A stretch of 64,000 bases of DNA from Alicyclobacillaceae bacterium (lineage in GTDB: Bacteria; Bacillota; Bacilli; Kyrpidiales; Kyrpidiaceae). The notes below the pieces were generated by a model. It saw nothing but the letters and a program-made list of their open reading frames with translations. It was not told the origin of the DNA and searched no databases. A program made the position numbers and the translations under genes. Positions 35,686 to 45,603 of this stretch are shown here, in pieces. How positions within the stretch are numbered: the stretch's first letter is position 1; every line of letters starts with the position of its first letter. Where the stretch lies: positions 1 to 64,000 of the forward strand of contig JASBVN010000004.1 of assembly GCA_029961045.1 (NCBI GenBank), given 5' to 3'.

Positions 35686-36765
35686 GTGGAATTGTTTACC
35701 GAAATGACTCGATGGGGTTTTGAACAGGTGGTGTTTTGTCACGATGCCTCGACCGGGTTGAGGGCGGTGATTGCGGTTCACGATACCACATTGGGGCCGG
35801 CCCTGGGGGGATGCCGGATGTGGATGTACCCTTCGGAGGAAGCGGCGGTGCGGGACGCCCTGCGTCTGGCCCGGGGCATGACGTATAAGGCGGCCGTCGC
35901 CGGTCTGAACTTCGGGGGAGGCAAGGCGGTCATACTCGGAGATCCGCGCACCGACAGGACCGAGGAACGCTTTCGCGCATTCGGGCGGTTTGTCCAGGCG
36001 CTGGGCGGGCGTTACATCACCGCAGAGGATGTGGGGACCACGGTCCGGGAAATGGACTGGGTCCGGCTCGAAACGCCCTTTGTGACAGGCACCTCCCCGG
36101 ACCGGGGAGGTGCCGGCGACCCGTCGCCGATGACCGCCCTCGGCGTGTTTCAGGGCATGCGGGCCGCGGTTCGGGAAGCTTTTGGAGAAGAGTCCTTGGT
36201 CGGGATGACCGTGGCGGTGCAGGGGTTGGGGAGCGTGGGGCGACATTTGTGTGAGTTGTTGCACGGGGCCGGGGCGCACCTGGTGGTGACCGACCTTCGG
36301 GAAGAGGCGGTGGAGGAAGCGGTGCGGCGGTTCCGGGCCCGACGGGTGGAGGCGGAGGCGGTGTTCGACATCCCCTGCGACGTGTTCGCCCCTTGCGCCC
36401 TGGGAGGCGTGCTCGACGACCGGACGATCCCGCGCCTCAAGTGCCGGGTGGTGGCGGGCTCGGCCAACAACCAATTGGCGGAGGACCGTCACGGTTTCAT
36501 CCTGCGGGAACGGGGGATCCTCTACGCTCCGGATTACGTCGTCAACGCCGGAGGGCTCATCCACGTCGCCGCCCAATACAAAGGCGAGCCTCCCGAGAGG
36601 GTTCGGGCCCGGGTGGAAGGGATTTATGAGACGGTGGAGCGGGTGTTCGCCCTGGCGAAAAGCGCAGGCATTCCCACCCACCGGGCCGCCGATCGGATCG
36701 CGGAGGAACGGCTCGCCGAAGGCCGGGGCCGCACCGCTCCACATGGTCCGGCGGTCGGATTATAA
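35686..36765 (+). CDS. Leucine dehydrogenase
   Basis: 359-aa NAD-dependent enzyme that deaminates leucine, isoleucine and valine to 2-oxo acids. It aligns along its length with Bacillus Bcd: [15 protein letters not shown], catalytic Lys in [20 protein letters not shown], the NAD fold [13 protein letters not shown] and [16 protein letters not shown]. The GTG start gives the ELFTEM N-terminus and has CGGGAGG upstream. It precedes lipA and the methylmalonyl-CoA genes, a layout that points to branched-chain amino-acid breakdown. Confidence 0.93.
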   Translation: MELFTEMTRWGFEQVVFCHDASTGLRAVIAVHDTTLGPALGGCRMWMYPSEEAAVRDALRLARGMTYKAAVAGLNFGGGKAVILGDPRTDRTEERFRAFGRFVQALGGRYITAEDVGTTVREMDWVRLETPFVTGTSPDRGGAGDPSPMTALGVFQGMRAAVREAFGEESLVGMTVAVQGLGSVGRHLCELLHGAGAHLVVTDLREEAVEEAVRRFRARRVEAEAVFDIPCDVFAPCALGGVLDDRTIPRLKCRVVAGSANNQLAEDRHGFILRERGILYAPDYVVNAGGLIHVAAQYKGEPPERVRARVEGIYETVERVFALAKSAGIPTHRAADRIAEERLAEGRGRTAPHGPAVGL

Positions 36766-36870
36766 TAAAAGCAAATACCGGCGCCTGGGCGATGACCGAC
36801 CCTCAAACGGCGTTTAGGAGGGCCTGCGGGGAGGAGGACGGGATCGGGGCGGCGGGGTGAGGTGGTTATC

Positions 36871-37791
36871 GTGGAGGAACTGCGGGTGATTTCCGGGGAG
36901 GAAATCGCGACCGGGCGGCCTCTCCGGCGCCCTGAGTGGTTGAAGATCCAGTTGCACACCGATGAGAATTTTCGGGAACTCAAAAGCCTCATGCGGAACC
37001 GCACCTTGCACACGGTCTGCGAAGAGGCTCGATGCCCGAACCTCTACGAATGTTGGTCCAATCGGACGGCCACGTTCATGATCTTGGGCCGGGTTTGCAC
37101 GCGGGCGTGCCGCTTTTGTGCCGTCGCCAGCGGGAGGCCGACGGAGCTGGACCTGGAAGAACCCGCTCGGGTGGCGGAAGCGGTGGAACAGATGGGGCTG
37201 CGCCACGCGGTGGTGACCTCTGTGGCCCGGGATGATCTCGAAGACGGAGGGGCGTCGATTTTTGCGGCCACGATTCGGGCCATTCGCGAACGGGTACCCG
37301 GCTGTTCGGTGGAAGTGCTCGTTCCCGATTTTCAAGGCCGGGAGGCCTCATTGCGGACGGTGCTGGATGCGCGCCCCGATATTTTGAATCACAACATCGA
37401 GACCGTCCGCCGCTTATCGGACCGGGTTCGTTCTAAAGCGAAGTACGGGCGGTCCCTCTGGCTGTTGGCCCGGTCGAAGGAATTGGCCCCGGACATTCCC
37501 ACCAAATCCGGGATGATGGTGGGAGTCGGCGAGACGTGGGAGGAAATTTTGGAGACGATGGACGACCTCCGGGCCGCGGGTTGCGACATCCTGACCGTGG
37601 GGCAGTATCTGCAGCCCACGCGGAAACACATGCCGGTGGCCCGATATTACACGCCCGAAGAATTTGATCGCCTCAAGGAAGAAGGGTTGCGCCGGGGGTT
37701 TCGCCATGTGGAGTCCGGACCTCTGGTCCGCAGTTCCTATCACGCCCGCGACCAAGTAGAGAGCGCCCGGTCGCGGTCAGTGGGGCCATAA
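36871..37791 (+). CDS. lipA: Lipoyl synthase
   Basis: 306-aa radical SAM enzyme that inserts two sulfurs into protein-bound octanoyl groups. The auxiliary cluster motif [12 protein letters not shown], the radical SAM motif CTRACRFC and the C-terminal RSSYHA serine ligand are intact. Two GTG starts are possible (36862, 36871); the second has GTGAGGTGG at better spacing. Lipoate is needed by branched-chain 2-oxo acid and pyruvate dehydrogenases, consistent with its neighbours. Confidence 0.95.
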   Translation: MEELRVISGEEIATGRPLRRPEWLKIQLHTDENFRELKSLMRNRTLHTVCEEARCPNLYECWSNRTATFMILGRVCTRACRFCAVASGRPTELDLEEPARVAEAVEQMGLRHAVVTSVARDDLEDGGASIFAATIRAIRERVPGCSVEVLVPDFQGREASLRTVLDARPDILNHNIETVRRLSDRVRSKAKYGRSLWLLARSKELAPDIPTKSGMMVGVGETWEEILETMDDLRAAGCDILTVGQYLQPTRKHMPVARYYTPEEFDRLKEEGLRRGFRHVESGPLVRSSYHARDQVESARSRSVGP

Positions 37792-37809
37792 CTTGAGAGG
37801 CAACATATC

Positions 37810-37837
37810 GAGAAGCCCGCCGGGAGGCGGGCTTCTC
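37810..37837 (+). terminator. Hairpin after lipA
   Basis: GAGAAGCCCGCC and GGCGGGCTTCTC form a perfect 12-bp stem with a 4-nt loop 19 nt after lipA. There is no T run (TCGTCGG follows), so it may be a weak or factor-dependent terminator. Confidence 0.5.
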
Positions 37838-37906
37838 TCGTCGGCGAAGGCTCGGGCGGGCCGCCGGGAGGTTCGGTATGGAGCGGGAGGCGGCGGGTGC
37901 GCTCTG

Positions 37907-37915
37907 TGTTATAAT
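37907..37915 (+). promoter_or_regulatory. Extended -10 promoter before the mutase operon
   Basis: TGTTATAAT is a perfect extended -10 element (TG-N-TATAAT) 38 bases upstream of the mutase start. No -35 match is visible at the usual distance. Confidence 0.55.
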
Positions 37916-37953
37916 GGAATCGCTATGGCTACGGGGGAAAAGGAGTGAGAGAT

Positions 37954-39618
37954 GTGTCCGATTTTGACGTTCGTTACCGGAAATGGGAAGAGGATACAGA
38001 GAAATCCCTCCAAAAATTTCCGGAACGAAAGAAATCCTTCGTCACCTCGTCCGGTATCCCCGTCGACCGGCTTTACGTGCCCCGGGGGGCCGGCGAGGAA
38101 GAACAGCGGGCGTATTTGGACAAGCTGGGGTTTCCGGGGGAGTACCCGTATACCCGGGGCATCCAGCGGACGATGTACCGGGGCCGTTTTTGGACGATGC
38201 GGCAGTATGCGGGGTACGGTTCGGCGGAGGAAACCAACCGGCGCTTCCGGTTCCTGCTGGAACAAGGGCAGACGGGGCTTTCCACCGCCTTTGATCTGCC
38301 CACCCAGATCGGTTACGATTCGGACCATCCCATGGCCCGGGGGGAAGTGGGCAAGGTCGGTGTCGCCATTTCTTCTTTGAAAGACATGGAGCAACTGTTC
38401 GAGGGCATTCCTTTGGACCGGGTCACCACCTCCATGACCATCAACGCGCCGGCGTCCGTTCTTCTGGCGATGTACATCGCAGTCGGGGAAAAACAGGGCG
38501 TCCCGAAAGAAAAACTGGGCGGCACCATCCAAAACGATATTTTGAAGGAGTATGTCGCCAGGGGGACGTATATTTTCCCGCCGAAACCGTCTATGAGGCT
38601 GATTACGGACATCTTCGCCTATTGCAGTGAGCACGTTCCGAACTGGAACACCATCAGCATCAGCGGCTATCACATCCGGGAAGCCGGTTCCACCGCCGTT
38701 CAGGAGGTGGCCTTTACCCTGTCGAACGCCATCGCCTATGTCCAGGCGGCGGTAGACCGGGGCTTGGACGTGGACACTTTCGCCCCGCGATTGTCCTTTT
38801 TCTTCAATGCCCACAACAATTTCTTCGAGGAGATCGCGAAGTTTCGGGCGGCCAGGCGCCTGTGGGCCAAAATCATGCGGGAGCGGTTCGGTGCCAAGAA
38901 CCCCAAGTCTTGGCAGCTGCGCTTTCACACCCAGACGGGCGGGTCCACCCTCACCGCTCAACAACCGGACAACAACATCGTCCGCGTGACGATTCAAGCT
39001 CTTGCGGCCGTCTTGGGAGGCACCCAGAGTCTGCACACCAACAGCCGGGACGAAGCCCTGGCCCTTCCGACGGAGGAGTCGGCGCGGATCGCCTTGCGGA
39101 CTCAACAGATCATTGCGTACGAAAGCGGCGTGGCCGACACGGTCGATCCCCTCGGGGGTTCTTATTATGTCGAGTATTTGACCGACGAGATCGAGCGGCG
39201 GGCCTTGGAATACATCGAGAAAATCGACGAAATGGGCGGCGCCGTCCAGGCAGTCGAATTGGGGTACATGCAGCAGGAAATCCGGGAGGCCGCATATCGG
39301 ACCCAGATGGCGGTGGAAAGCGGCGAAGAGGTCGTGGTGGGTCTGAACGCCTTCCGGGTCGAGGACGAGCCCCAACCCGAATTGTTGCGCGTCGATCCCA
39401 ACCTCGGGAAGATCCGGGCGGAGCAATTGGCGGAGTTGCGGGCCGGCCGCAGCCAGCGCGATGTCGAAGAAAAACTGGCGGCCCTGAAAAGGGCGGCCGA
39501 GGGGACGGACAACCTCATGCCCTACATTCTGGATGCGGTTCGGGTTTACGCGACCCTCGGGGAAATCTGCGACGTACTGCGCAGCGTGTTCGGGGAGTAC
39601 AGGCCGTCCCATTGGTGA
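37954..39618 (+). CDS. Methylmalonyl-CoA mutase, large (catalytic) subunit without B12 domain
   Basis: 554 aa that form the TIM-barrel catalytic domain interconverting succinyl-CoA and methylmalonyl-CoA. Active-site Tyr in TMRQYAGY (residue 85) and the carboxylate-binding Arg in [15 protein letters not shown] both have the methylmalonyl-CoA mutase identity; isobutyryl-CoA mutases have Phe and Gln there. The B12-binding domain is a separate protein (next gene). The GTG at 37954 lies 8 nt after AAAAGGAG; the GTG at 37945 is too close to it. It starts a three-gene operon. Confidence 0.93.
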   Translation: MSDFDVRYRKWEEDTEKSLQKFPERKKSFVTSSGIPVDRLYVPRGAGEEEQRAYLDKLGFPGEYPYTRGIQRTMYRGRFWTMRQYAGYGSAEETNRRFRFLLEQGQTGLSTAFDLPTQIGYDSDHPMARGEVGKVGVAISSLKDMEQLFEGIPLDRVTTSMTINAPASVLLAMYIAVGEKQGVPKEKLGGTIQNDILKEYVARGTYIFPPKPSMRLITDIFAYCSEHVPNWNTISISGYHIREAGSTAVQEVAFTLSNAIAYVQAAVDRGLDVDTFAPRLSFFFNAHNNFFEEIAKFRAARRLWAKIMRERFGAKNPKSWQLRFHTQTGGSTLTAQQPDNNIVRVTIQALAAVLGGTQSLHTNSRDEALALPTEESARIALRTQQIIAYESGVADTVDPLGGSYYVEYLTDEIERRALEYIEKIDEMGGAVQAVELGYMQQEIREAAYRTQMAVESGEEVVVGLNAFRVEDEPQPELLRVDPNLGKIRAEQLAELRAGRSQRDVEEKLAALKRAAEGTDNLMPYILDAVRVYATLGEICDVLRSVFGEYRPSHW

Positions 39619-39652
39619 GCGGAAAACGGAACGGGAAAGGATGGAATACGGC

Positions 39653-40495
39653 ATGGAGGAGCGCAAAATTCGCGTTTTGGTGGCCAAACCCGGCCTCGAC
39701 GGGCACGATCGCGGGGCGCTGGTCATCGCCCAAGGGCTGAAGGACGCGGGGATGGAAGTCATCTATACCGGGTTGAGACAAACCCCCGAACAAATTGTCG
39801 CCGCCGCGATCCAGGAGGATGTCGACTGCATCGGCCTGTCGTCCCTGTCCGGGGCGCACTTGGAGTTGTTTCCGGAAGTGGTCCGGCTGTTGCGGGAACA
39901 GGGGGCCGACGATGTTCTGGTGATCGGCGGAGGGGTCATTCCCCAGGAGGACATTCCGGTGCTGAAGGAAGCGGGGATTGCCGCCGTGTTTACGCCGGGG
40001 ACGTCGATTCAGGAAACGGTAGAATTTATCCGCAAAAACGTCCGGCGGCACGAGAGCGATTCCCAGGCCCCGGCCGGGCCGGTGGAGCCGCCGGAACAAA
40101 TCGACCACATCGGGATCGCCGTTTCCTCGATCCGGGAAGCCCTGCCGTTTTATACCGAACAACTGGGTATGCGCTTGATCCACGAAGAGGAGATCGCCGA
40201 CCAACAGGTTCGGGCCGCATTCCTGGCGGTGGGGGAAAGTACGGTGGAACTGCTGGAACCCACGTCCTCCGACAGTCCCATTGCCAAGTTTCTGGCCAAG
40301 CGGGGGCCTGGCATCCATCACATCGCCTACCGGGTGCGCGATGTCGCCGCCCGGCTCGAAAGGGCCCGGAAGTCGGGGTACGCGCTCATTGATGAAGCGC
40401 CGCGGCCGGGGGGTCACGGGAAACTGATCGCCTTTGTCCATCCCAAGAGCACCGGAGGCGTTCTGACGGAATTTTGTCAGCGGATATCGGAATAG
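39653..40495 (+). CDS. Fusion of mutase B12-binding domain and methylmalonyl-CoA epimerase
   Basis: 280 aa. Residues 1-~130 are the B12-binding small subunit of an acyl-CoA mutase: DGHDRGA (the DxHxxG cobalt-ligand motif), GLSSLSGAH and IGGGVIP. After a Pro-rich linker ([10 protein letters not shown]), residues ~145-280 are a glyoxalase-fold methylmalonyl-CoA epimerase with metal ligands in [20 protein letters not shown] and GVLTEFCQ. The fused protein would epimerise the product of the mutase it activates. An ATG 12 bases upstream (39641) is also possible. Pairing with the gene before it is strongly implied. Confidence 0.92.
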   Translation: MEERKIRVLVAKPGLDGHDRGALVIAQGLKDAGMEVIYTGLRQTPEQIVAAAIQEDVDCIGLSSLSGAHLELFPEVVRLLREQGADDVLVIGGGVIPQEDIPVLKEAGIAAVFTPGTSIQETVEFIRKNVRRHESDSQAPAGPVEPPEQIDHIGIAVSSIREALPFYTEQLGMRLIHEEEIADQQVRAAFLAVGESTVELLEPTSSDSPIAKFLAKRGPGIHHIAYRVRDVAARLERARKSGYALIDEAPRPGGHGKLIAFVHPKSTGGVLTEFCQRISE

Positions 40496-40517
40496 GGGAC
40501 GCGCAGTAAGGGGGGTA

Positions 40518-42065
40518 GTGGATTTGATCGAAAAAATCATGGAAATGGAAGAGCGCCGGCGCAAAGTCGAACTGGGCGGCGGCGACCGGCGGATCGCCCA
40601 GCAGCACGACCGGGGCAAACTGACGGCCAGGGAGCGCATCGACCTTTTGCTCGATCCCGGGACATTCCGCGAACTGAATCCCTTTATCGAACACAGGAGC
40701 ACCCATTTCGGGATGGACCGGATGGAGGCTCCGGGAGAAGGCGTCGTCACCGGCTACGGAAAAATCAACGGCAGGATCGTCTATGTCTTTGCACAGGATT
40801 TTACGGTTTTCGGCGGGGCGCTCGGGGAGATGCACGCCCAGAAGATCGTGAAGATCATGGACTTGGCGGCGAAAAACGGGGCCCCGATCATCGGATTGAA
40901 CGACTCCGGGGGTGCCCGGATCCAGGAAGGCGTCGTCTCCCTCGACGGGTACGGGCAAATTTTTTACCGCAATTCCATTTATTCCGGAGTTGTTCCGCAG
41001 ATTTCCGTGATCATGGGTCCCTGTGCGGGCGGCGCCGTGTACTCCCCGGCCATTACCGATTTTATTTTCATGGTGGAAGGGACCAGCCAGATGTTCATCA
41101 CCGGTCCCAAGGTCATCGAGGCGGTGACGGGAGAATCGATCAGCACCGAGAACCTCGGCGGGGCCCGGGTGCACGGATCGGTGAGCGGAGTGGCTCATTT
41201 TACGGCGCCGACCGAGGAAGAGGTGCTTCAGCAGGTGCGCCGCCTTCTGGATTTCCTGCCCCAGAACAGCCGGGAACGCCCTCCGGCCCGGGAGCCCAAG
41301 GGGGACGACGGCTGGGATGAAGAAATGGTGGACATCGTCCCCGTGGACGGGACCAAAGTATACGACGTCCGAAGGGTGATCGAGCGGGTGGTGGACGACG
41401 GCGACTTCATGGAAGTCCACGCCCAGTTCGCCCGCAACGCCGTGGTGGGGTTCGGCCGGATCGACGGCCATCCGGTGGGAATTGTGGCGAACAACCCCAA
41501 GTTCATGGCCGGAGGGCTCGACATCGACTCCTCGGACAAAATCGCCCGGTTTATTCGTTTTTGTGATTGTTTTAACTTGCCCATTATCACGTTCGAGGAC
41601 GTCACGGGGTTTATTCCCGGCGTGAAACAGGAACACGGGGGCATCATCCGGCATGGGGCGAAAATTCTGTACGCCTATTCCGAGGCGACGGTCCCGAAGA
41701 TCACCGTCATCCTCCGGAAGGCCTTCGGGGGAGCCTATGTGGCGATGAACAGCAAAGCCATCGGGGCCGATCTGGTCTATGCGTGGCCGATCGCCGAGGT
41801 GGCGGTCATGGGGCCGGAGGGGGCGGCGAATATTATTTTCGCCAAGGAAATCGAAGAGAGCCCCGATCCGGCAGCGACCCGGGCGCAGAAAATCGCCGAG
41901 TACCGGGAGCGATTTTCCAATCCCTACGTCGCGGCTTCTTACGGAATGGTCGACGACGTGATCGATCCCCGGGAGACCCGGCGCAAGTTGAAGGATGCCC
42001 TGGAGATCCTGAGGGACAAACGGGAGAGCCGGCCGTTCAAAAAGCACGGCAATATTCCGCTATGA
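40518..42065 (+). CDS. Biotin-dependent carboxyltransferase (propionyl-CoA carboxylase beta / methylmalonyl-CoA decarboxylase alpha)
   Basis: 515 aa with the two crotonase-like carboxyltransferase domains. Conserved segments include GGDRRIAQQHDRGKLTARER, APIIGLNDSGGARIQEGV, MGPCAGGAVYSPAITDF and FEDVTGFIPGVKQEHGGIIR. The enzyme interconverts propionyl-CoA and methylmalonyl-CoA using carboxybiotin. No biotin carboxylase or carrier subunit is next to it. The GTG is only 2 nt from AAGGGGGG; a TTG at 40524 has better spacing and would remove two residues. Confidence 0.92.
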   Translation: MDLIEKIMEMEERRRKVELGGGDRRIAQQHDRGKLTARERIDLLLDPGTFRELNPFIEHRSTHFGMDRMEAPGEGVVTGYGKINGRIVYVFAQDFTVFGGALGEMHAQKIVKIMDLAAKNGAPIIGLNDSGGARIQEGVVSLDGYGQIFYRNSIYSGVVPQISVIMGPCAGGAVYSPAITDFIFMVEGTSQMFITGPKVIEAVTGESISTENLGGARVHGSVSGVAHFTAPTEEEVLQQVRRLLDFLPQNSRERPPAREPKGDDGWDEEMVDIVPVDGTKVYDVRRVIERVVDDGDFMEVHAQFARNAVVGFGRIDGHPVGIVANNPKFMAGGLDIDSSDKIARFIRFCDCFNLPIITFEDVTGFIPGVKQEHGGIIRHGAKILYAYSEATVPKITVILRKAFGGAYVAMNSKAIGADLVYAWPIAEVAVMGPEGAANIIFAKEIEESPDPAATRAQKIAEYRERFSNPYVAASYGMVDDVIDPRETRRKLKDALEILRDKRESRPFKKHGNIPL

Positions 42066-42139
42066 CGAGGTTTGGCGAGGACGGCCTTGACCGTTTGGAA
42101 CAGGCGGGATGAGCGGGCGATCGGAAAGGAGGGCCCACA

Positions 42140-42691
42140 GTGGAGCGAAGGGCTTCCGTCGAGCGGACCATCGCGTACCGGCAAATTTTCGCCGGCAAGG
42201 TGGTCTCCTTGGAAGTGCACGAAGTGGAGCTTCCCGGAGGGGGGCGGGCCACACGGGAGGTGGTCCGGCATCCGGGAGCCGTGGCGATTTTGGCGGAAAC
42301 TCCCGAGGGGTGCGTGGTGGTCGTGGACCAGTACCGGTATGCCATCGCCCGCATGTCGAAAGAAATTCCCGCCGGAAAACTCGAGCCCGGCGAGGATCCT
42401 CTCGCCTGCGCCCGTCGCGAATTGGAGGAAGAAACGGGTTATCGAGCGAGTACCTGGGAACCGGTGTACCGCTTTTATACGTCTCCGGGTTTCGCCGATG
42501 AAGTGATGTATTTGTTCTATGCCACCAATTTGACTCCCGGCCCGAGCCGACCGGATGCGGACGAATTTCTCGAGGTGGGGGTCCTATCGCCGGAGGAAGT
42601 CGAGCGGGGGCTCGCCGAGGGGTGGTTTTGCGACGCCAAAACGGTGTTGGCCATGGAATGGTGGCTCCGGGGGCCGGCGGGCCGGCGCTAG
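42140..42691 (+). CDS. nudF: ADP-ribose pyrophosphatase (Nudix)
   Basis: 183-aa Nudix hydrolase that splits ADP-ribose to AMP and ribose 5-phosphate. The box GEDPLACARRELEEETGY is complete, and the typical upstream IPAGKLEPGE and downstream SPGFADE are present. The GTG start follows AAAGGAGGG. nudF opens the conserved block that continues with endoQ, spoIIM and fur. Confidence 0.92.
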   Translation: MERRASVERTIAYRQIFAGKVVSLEVHEVELPGGGRATREVVRHPGAVAILAETPEGCVVVVDQYRYAIARMSKEIPAGKLEPGEDPLACARRELEEETGYRASTWEPVYRFYTSPGFADEVMYLFYATNLTPGPSRPDADEFLEVGVLSPEEVERGLAEGWFCDAKTVLAMEWWLRGPAGRR

Positions 42692-42705
42692 GGGCGGGAA
42701 GGGCG

Positions 42706-43878
42706 ATGCGGGAATTGTTCGCCGATTTGCACATCCATGTCGGCCGCAGCGCCGCGGGGCGGCCCGTCAAGATGGCCGCCTCTCCCAAACTCACGGTGCG
42801 GGCGATTCTCGAAGAGGCCGCGCAGCGCAAGGGGCTCGATGTGATCGGCATCGTGGATGCCGCCTGTCCGGACGTTTTGGAGGAGATTGCCGGCTACGCC
42901 GCATCCGGGCTTCTCCGGCCCCATCCGGACGGGGGGCTCCTTTACGCCGGGAACACGTTGCTGGTCCTCGGCGCGGAAGTGGAGGTGGAAGGGCCGCGGG
43001 GCGGGGCGGCCCATTTCGGCGTGTGGATGCCCGATTTGGACGCCTTGCGGGCGTTTTCCGAATGGCTGGCCCGTCGGGTGACCAATCCGGGGCTGAGTTC
43101 CCAACGCATGCGCGGAGAAGCCGTAGAATTGCAGGAGGTGTGCCGGCGCCTCGGGGGGCTGTTCATCGTGCACCACGCCTTCACCCCCCACCGGGGCCTG
43201 TACGGGGCGTGCGTCGGGCGGATGGCGGACATGGTGGATCCGGAAGGGGTCGATGCCGTCGAATTGGGGTTGAGCGCCGATACCGACATGGCGGACCGGA
43301 TTTCGGAGCTGCAGGCCTTTTCCTTTGTGAGCAACTCCGACGCCCATTCCACCGGCCGGATTGCCCGGGAGTACAACCGCCTCCGCTGCCGGGAGGCGAG
43401 CTTCCGGGAGTTGGCGCTGGCCTTGCGGAGGCGGGAGGGGCGGGCGGTGACGGGAAACTACGGGCTGGATCCCCTGTTGGGCAAATATCACCGCACCGCC
43501 TGCCTGAAGTGCGGCGCCGTCGCCGGAGATCCTCCGCCGGTGGAACGGTGCCCGGCGTGCGGGGCCGGGGACGTCGTGTTTGGAGTCCTCGATCGCCTGG
43601 AACAGGTGGCGGACCTGCCGGAGCCGGTCCACCCGGCTTTTCGGCCGCCGTATATCCACCATATTCCTCTGGAGTTCATTCCCGGGCTGGGTCCGAAAAG
43701 GCGGGCGGCGCTGCTGAACGCCTTTGGGACGGAGATGAACATTTTGCACCGGGTTCCGGCGGATGAGCTGGTTCGGGTGGTGGGGGAGCGGTTGGCGGGT
43801 GTTCTTCAAGAGGCCCGCGCGGGCCGCCTCCGCGTCCGGACCGGGGGCGGAGGGCGGTACGGTCGCGTGGTTCTGTGA
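42706..43878 (+). CDS. Endonuclease Q family protein (YqxK-like)
   Basis: 390 aa. The N-terminal PHP phosphoesterase domain has FADLHIHVGRSAAGRPVK and SNSDAHSTGRIAREYN metal ligands. A zinc finger follows (CLKCG, CPACG, about residues 266-285). A helix-hairpin-helix near the end (EFIPGLGPKRRAALLNAFG) binds DNA. EndoQ nicks DNA 5' of deaminated bases (uracil, hypoxanthine). The ATG is 14 nt after the nudF stop, with GGGAAGGG. Confidence 0.88.
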   Translation: MRELFADLHIHVGRSAAGRPVKMAASPKLTVRAILEEAAQRKGLDVIGIVDAACPDVLEEIAGYAASGLLRPHPDGGLLYAGNTLLVLGAEVEVEGPRGGAAHFGVWMPDLDALRAFSEWLARRVTNPGLSSQRMRGEAVELQEVCRRLGGLFIVHHAFTPHRGLYGACVGRMADMVDPEGVDAVELGLSADTDMADRISELQAFSFVSNSDAHSTGRIAREYNRLRCREASFRELALALRRREGRAVTGNYGLDPLLGKYHRTACLKCGAVAGDPPPVERCPACGAGDVVFGVLDRLEQVADLPEPVHPAFRPPYIHHIPLEFIPGLGPKRRAALLNAFGTEMNILHRVPADELVRVVGERLAGVLQEARAGRLRVRTGGGGRYGRVVL

Positions 43879-43948
43879 AGGCCGTTCATCATAGGTCCCC
43901 CTTGTCCGGCATATATATGGAACATCTTGGACAAGGGGGGCGGGCGAC

Positions 43949-44590
43949 TTGAATCCCGGGTGGCGTTACGCGGCCGACCGGTATCTCCACCGCCGCGGCC
44001 GGCTCTACCGGTTTGCGACGGTGCTGTTTCTCGTGGGCGTCTTCTTCGGAGCGGTCGTCGAAGGTTCCCTGGGAGGAGCGCCGAAGCAACTCCTCGCCGA
44101 CGAAGTGACGCACTTCTTCCAGGCGGTGGCCGCCGGAGGAGGGGCGGCTCCCGGCGAAATTCTGAGCCATGCGGCGATGGTACACCTGAAGTGGGCCGGG
44201 TTGATCGGAATGTTCGGCATGTCTGTCGTCGGACTGCCGTTCTTGGTGGGGTTGGTGTTTCTAAAGGGGTTTATTCTCGGTTTTTCGGTGGGGTTTTTAG
44301 TGGAAAAATACGCCTGGAAAGGGCTACTGATTTCGGCGGCCGGGATTGTGCCGCAGAATCTGGTGGCCGTCCCGGCGTTGTTGCTGTCTGCGACGGCGGG
44401 AATGGCGTTTTCGCTCCAATTGGTTCGCATGGGGCTGGCCAAGCCCTCTCGAGGAAATTTCCGGCGGGAATTGCTGGCTTACGGGTCGGCGACGGTCGCC
44501 GCGGCGGCTTTGCTCATGTTGGCCGCGGGGATCGAGGGGTACGTGTCGTCGTGGCTGATGAGGGCGGCGGTGGCCTACGCGGTGAAATGA
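43949..44590 (+). CDS. spoIIM: Stage II sporulation protein M
   Basis: 213-aa integral membrane protein that holds SpoIIP and SpoIID together for septal peptidoglycan thinning and engulfment. Five hydrophobic segments and the family features (ILSHAAMVHLKWAGLIGMFG, FLKGFILGFSVGFLVEKY, PQNLVAVPALLL) are present. The start is a TTG 8 nt after AAGGGGGG. Weak sigma-E-like elements (TCATCATA and CATATATA) lie just upstream. Confidence 0.92.
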   Translation: MNPGWRYAADRYLHRRGRLYRFATVLFLVGVFFGAVVEGSLGGAPKQLLADEVTHFFQAVAAGGGAAPGEILSHAAMVHLKWAGLIGMFGMSVVGLPFLVGLVFLKGFILGFSVGFLVEKYAWKGLLISAAGIVPQNLVAVPALLLSATAGMAFSLQLVRMGLAKPSRGNFRRELLAYGSATVAAAALLMLAAGIEGYVSSWLMRAAVAYAVK

Positions 44591-44621
44591 CTCCGGAGGA
44601 CCGGGGGAGAGGAGAAAGAGG

Positions 44622-44948
44622 ATGCCGAAGCGCTTTACGGTTCGCAATGAAGGATTCACCTGCGCCCGTTGCGGTCTCGAGGTGCAGCCCTTGCCCGGCG
44701 GCTGCCGGAACCATTGTCCGGCGTGCCTGTGGTCCCGGCACGTGGACCGGAACCCGGGAGACCGGGCGGCCGGCTGCGGCGGCCTGATGGAACCGGTGGC
44801 CGTCGAATACGACGGGAAAAAGGGTTATCGGGTCGTGCACCGGTGCCTGCGATGCGGCAAACAATCTCGCAACCGGTTGGCCCTGGACGCCAAAATCCAA
44901 CCGGATTCCCTGGAGAGGGCGATGGCCGTCCTCCAGGGCAAAGTTTGA
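44622..44948 (+). CDS. RNHCP domain protein
   Basis: 108 aa. The motif RNHCPACLWSRHVD names the RNHCP family. Zinc-type pairs CARC (about 15-18), HCPAC (about 31-35) and CLRC (about 75-78) suggest a zinc-ribbon fold. Function is unknown. It sits between spoIIM and fur, where Bacillus has no such gene. Confidence 0.85.
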   Translation: MPKRFTVRNEGFTCARCGLEVQPLPGGCRNHCPACLWSRHVDRNPGDRAAGCGGLMEPVAVEYDGKKGYRVVHRCLRCGKQSRNRLALDAKIQPDSLERAMAVLQGKV

Positions 44949-44974
44949 CAAGGGAAAACGGCGAGGCATATAAT
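44945..44974 (+). promoter_or_regulatory. Consensus sigma-A promoter of fur
   Basis: TTGACA (44945-44950), an 18-nt spacer and TATAAT (44969-44974), both perfect. The -35 box overlaps the stop codon of the RNHCP gene. I see no Fur box here. Confidence 0.9.
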
Positions 44975-45011
44975 GGAGAAGGATCAGAGTGTTTACAGGG
45001 GGAGTGCAAGG

Positions 45012-45470
45012 GTGGAAGAGAAGCTGGAGGAAAGGCTGCAGCAGATCAAGAAACTCTTGCACGCGCAACAGTTGAAGTTGACCCCCCAGCGGGAAGCGAC
45101 TCTTCGCGTTTTGTTGGAAAATCAGGAGGATCATCTGAGCGCCGAGGAAATTTTCATGCTGGTAAAACAAAAGGCGCCCGAGATCGGCCTGGCCACGGTT
45201 TACCGGACATTGGAGTTGTTGGTCGACCTGCGGGTAATTGAGAAACTGAACTTCGGTGACGGCGTGGCCCGGTACGAATTTCGCTCCCGCGACCACCCCC
45301 ATCACCACCATCACTTGATCTGCCTCAGTTGCGGGGTAGTCCTGGAGATCGAGGATCTGTTGGGTGATTTGGAGAAAAAAGTCGAGGATAAACACAATTT
45401 TCAGATTGTCGATCACCGGGTGAGTTTCCTGGGGTATTGTTCCGGGTGTCGGGATCGGGCGAAAATCTGA
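45012..45470 (+). CDS. fur: Ferric uptake regulator Fur
   Basis: 152-aa iron-sensing repressor. It follows B. subtilis Fur closely: [49 protein letters not shown], then the His-rich metal site [15 protein letters not shown] and C-terminal YCSGC, giving the structural zinc CxxC pairs. The GTG at 45012 has GGGGGAG upstream; an upstream ATG (44973) lies inside the -10 box. Genomic position before yqzK-xerD confirms Fur rather than PerR or Zur. Confidence 0.95.
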   Translation: MEEKLEERLQQIKKLLHAQQLKLTPQREATLRVLLENQEDHLSAEEIFMLVKQKAPEIGLATVYRTLELLVDLRVIEKLNFGDGVARYEFRSRDHPHHHHHLICLSCGVVLEIEDLLGDLEKKVEDKHNFQIVDHRVSFLGYCSGCRDRAKI

Positions 45471-45493
45471 AAAAGAGGGAGCACGCGCCGGAG

Positions 45494-45520
45494 AGCAGAT
45501 AGAGTTCTATCTGCTTTTTC
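45494..45520 (+). terminator. Terminator of fur
   Basis: AGCAGATAG and CTATCTGCT form a perfect 9-bp stem with a 4-nt loop, followed by TTTTCTGTCTT. Confidence 0.9.
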
Positions 45521-45603
45521 TGTCTTCTGGGGACGGCGGGGGCTGCCGCCGCAAGGGGTATGATAACGGAAAGGACACGCCGCACAAGAGCGAGGGATGG
45601 ATC

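Noticed and set aside
37945-37953. GTG at 37945 as mutase start
   Set aside because: It lies directly on the AAGGAG ribosome site; the next GTG has proper spacing.
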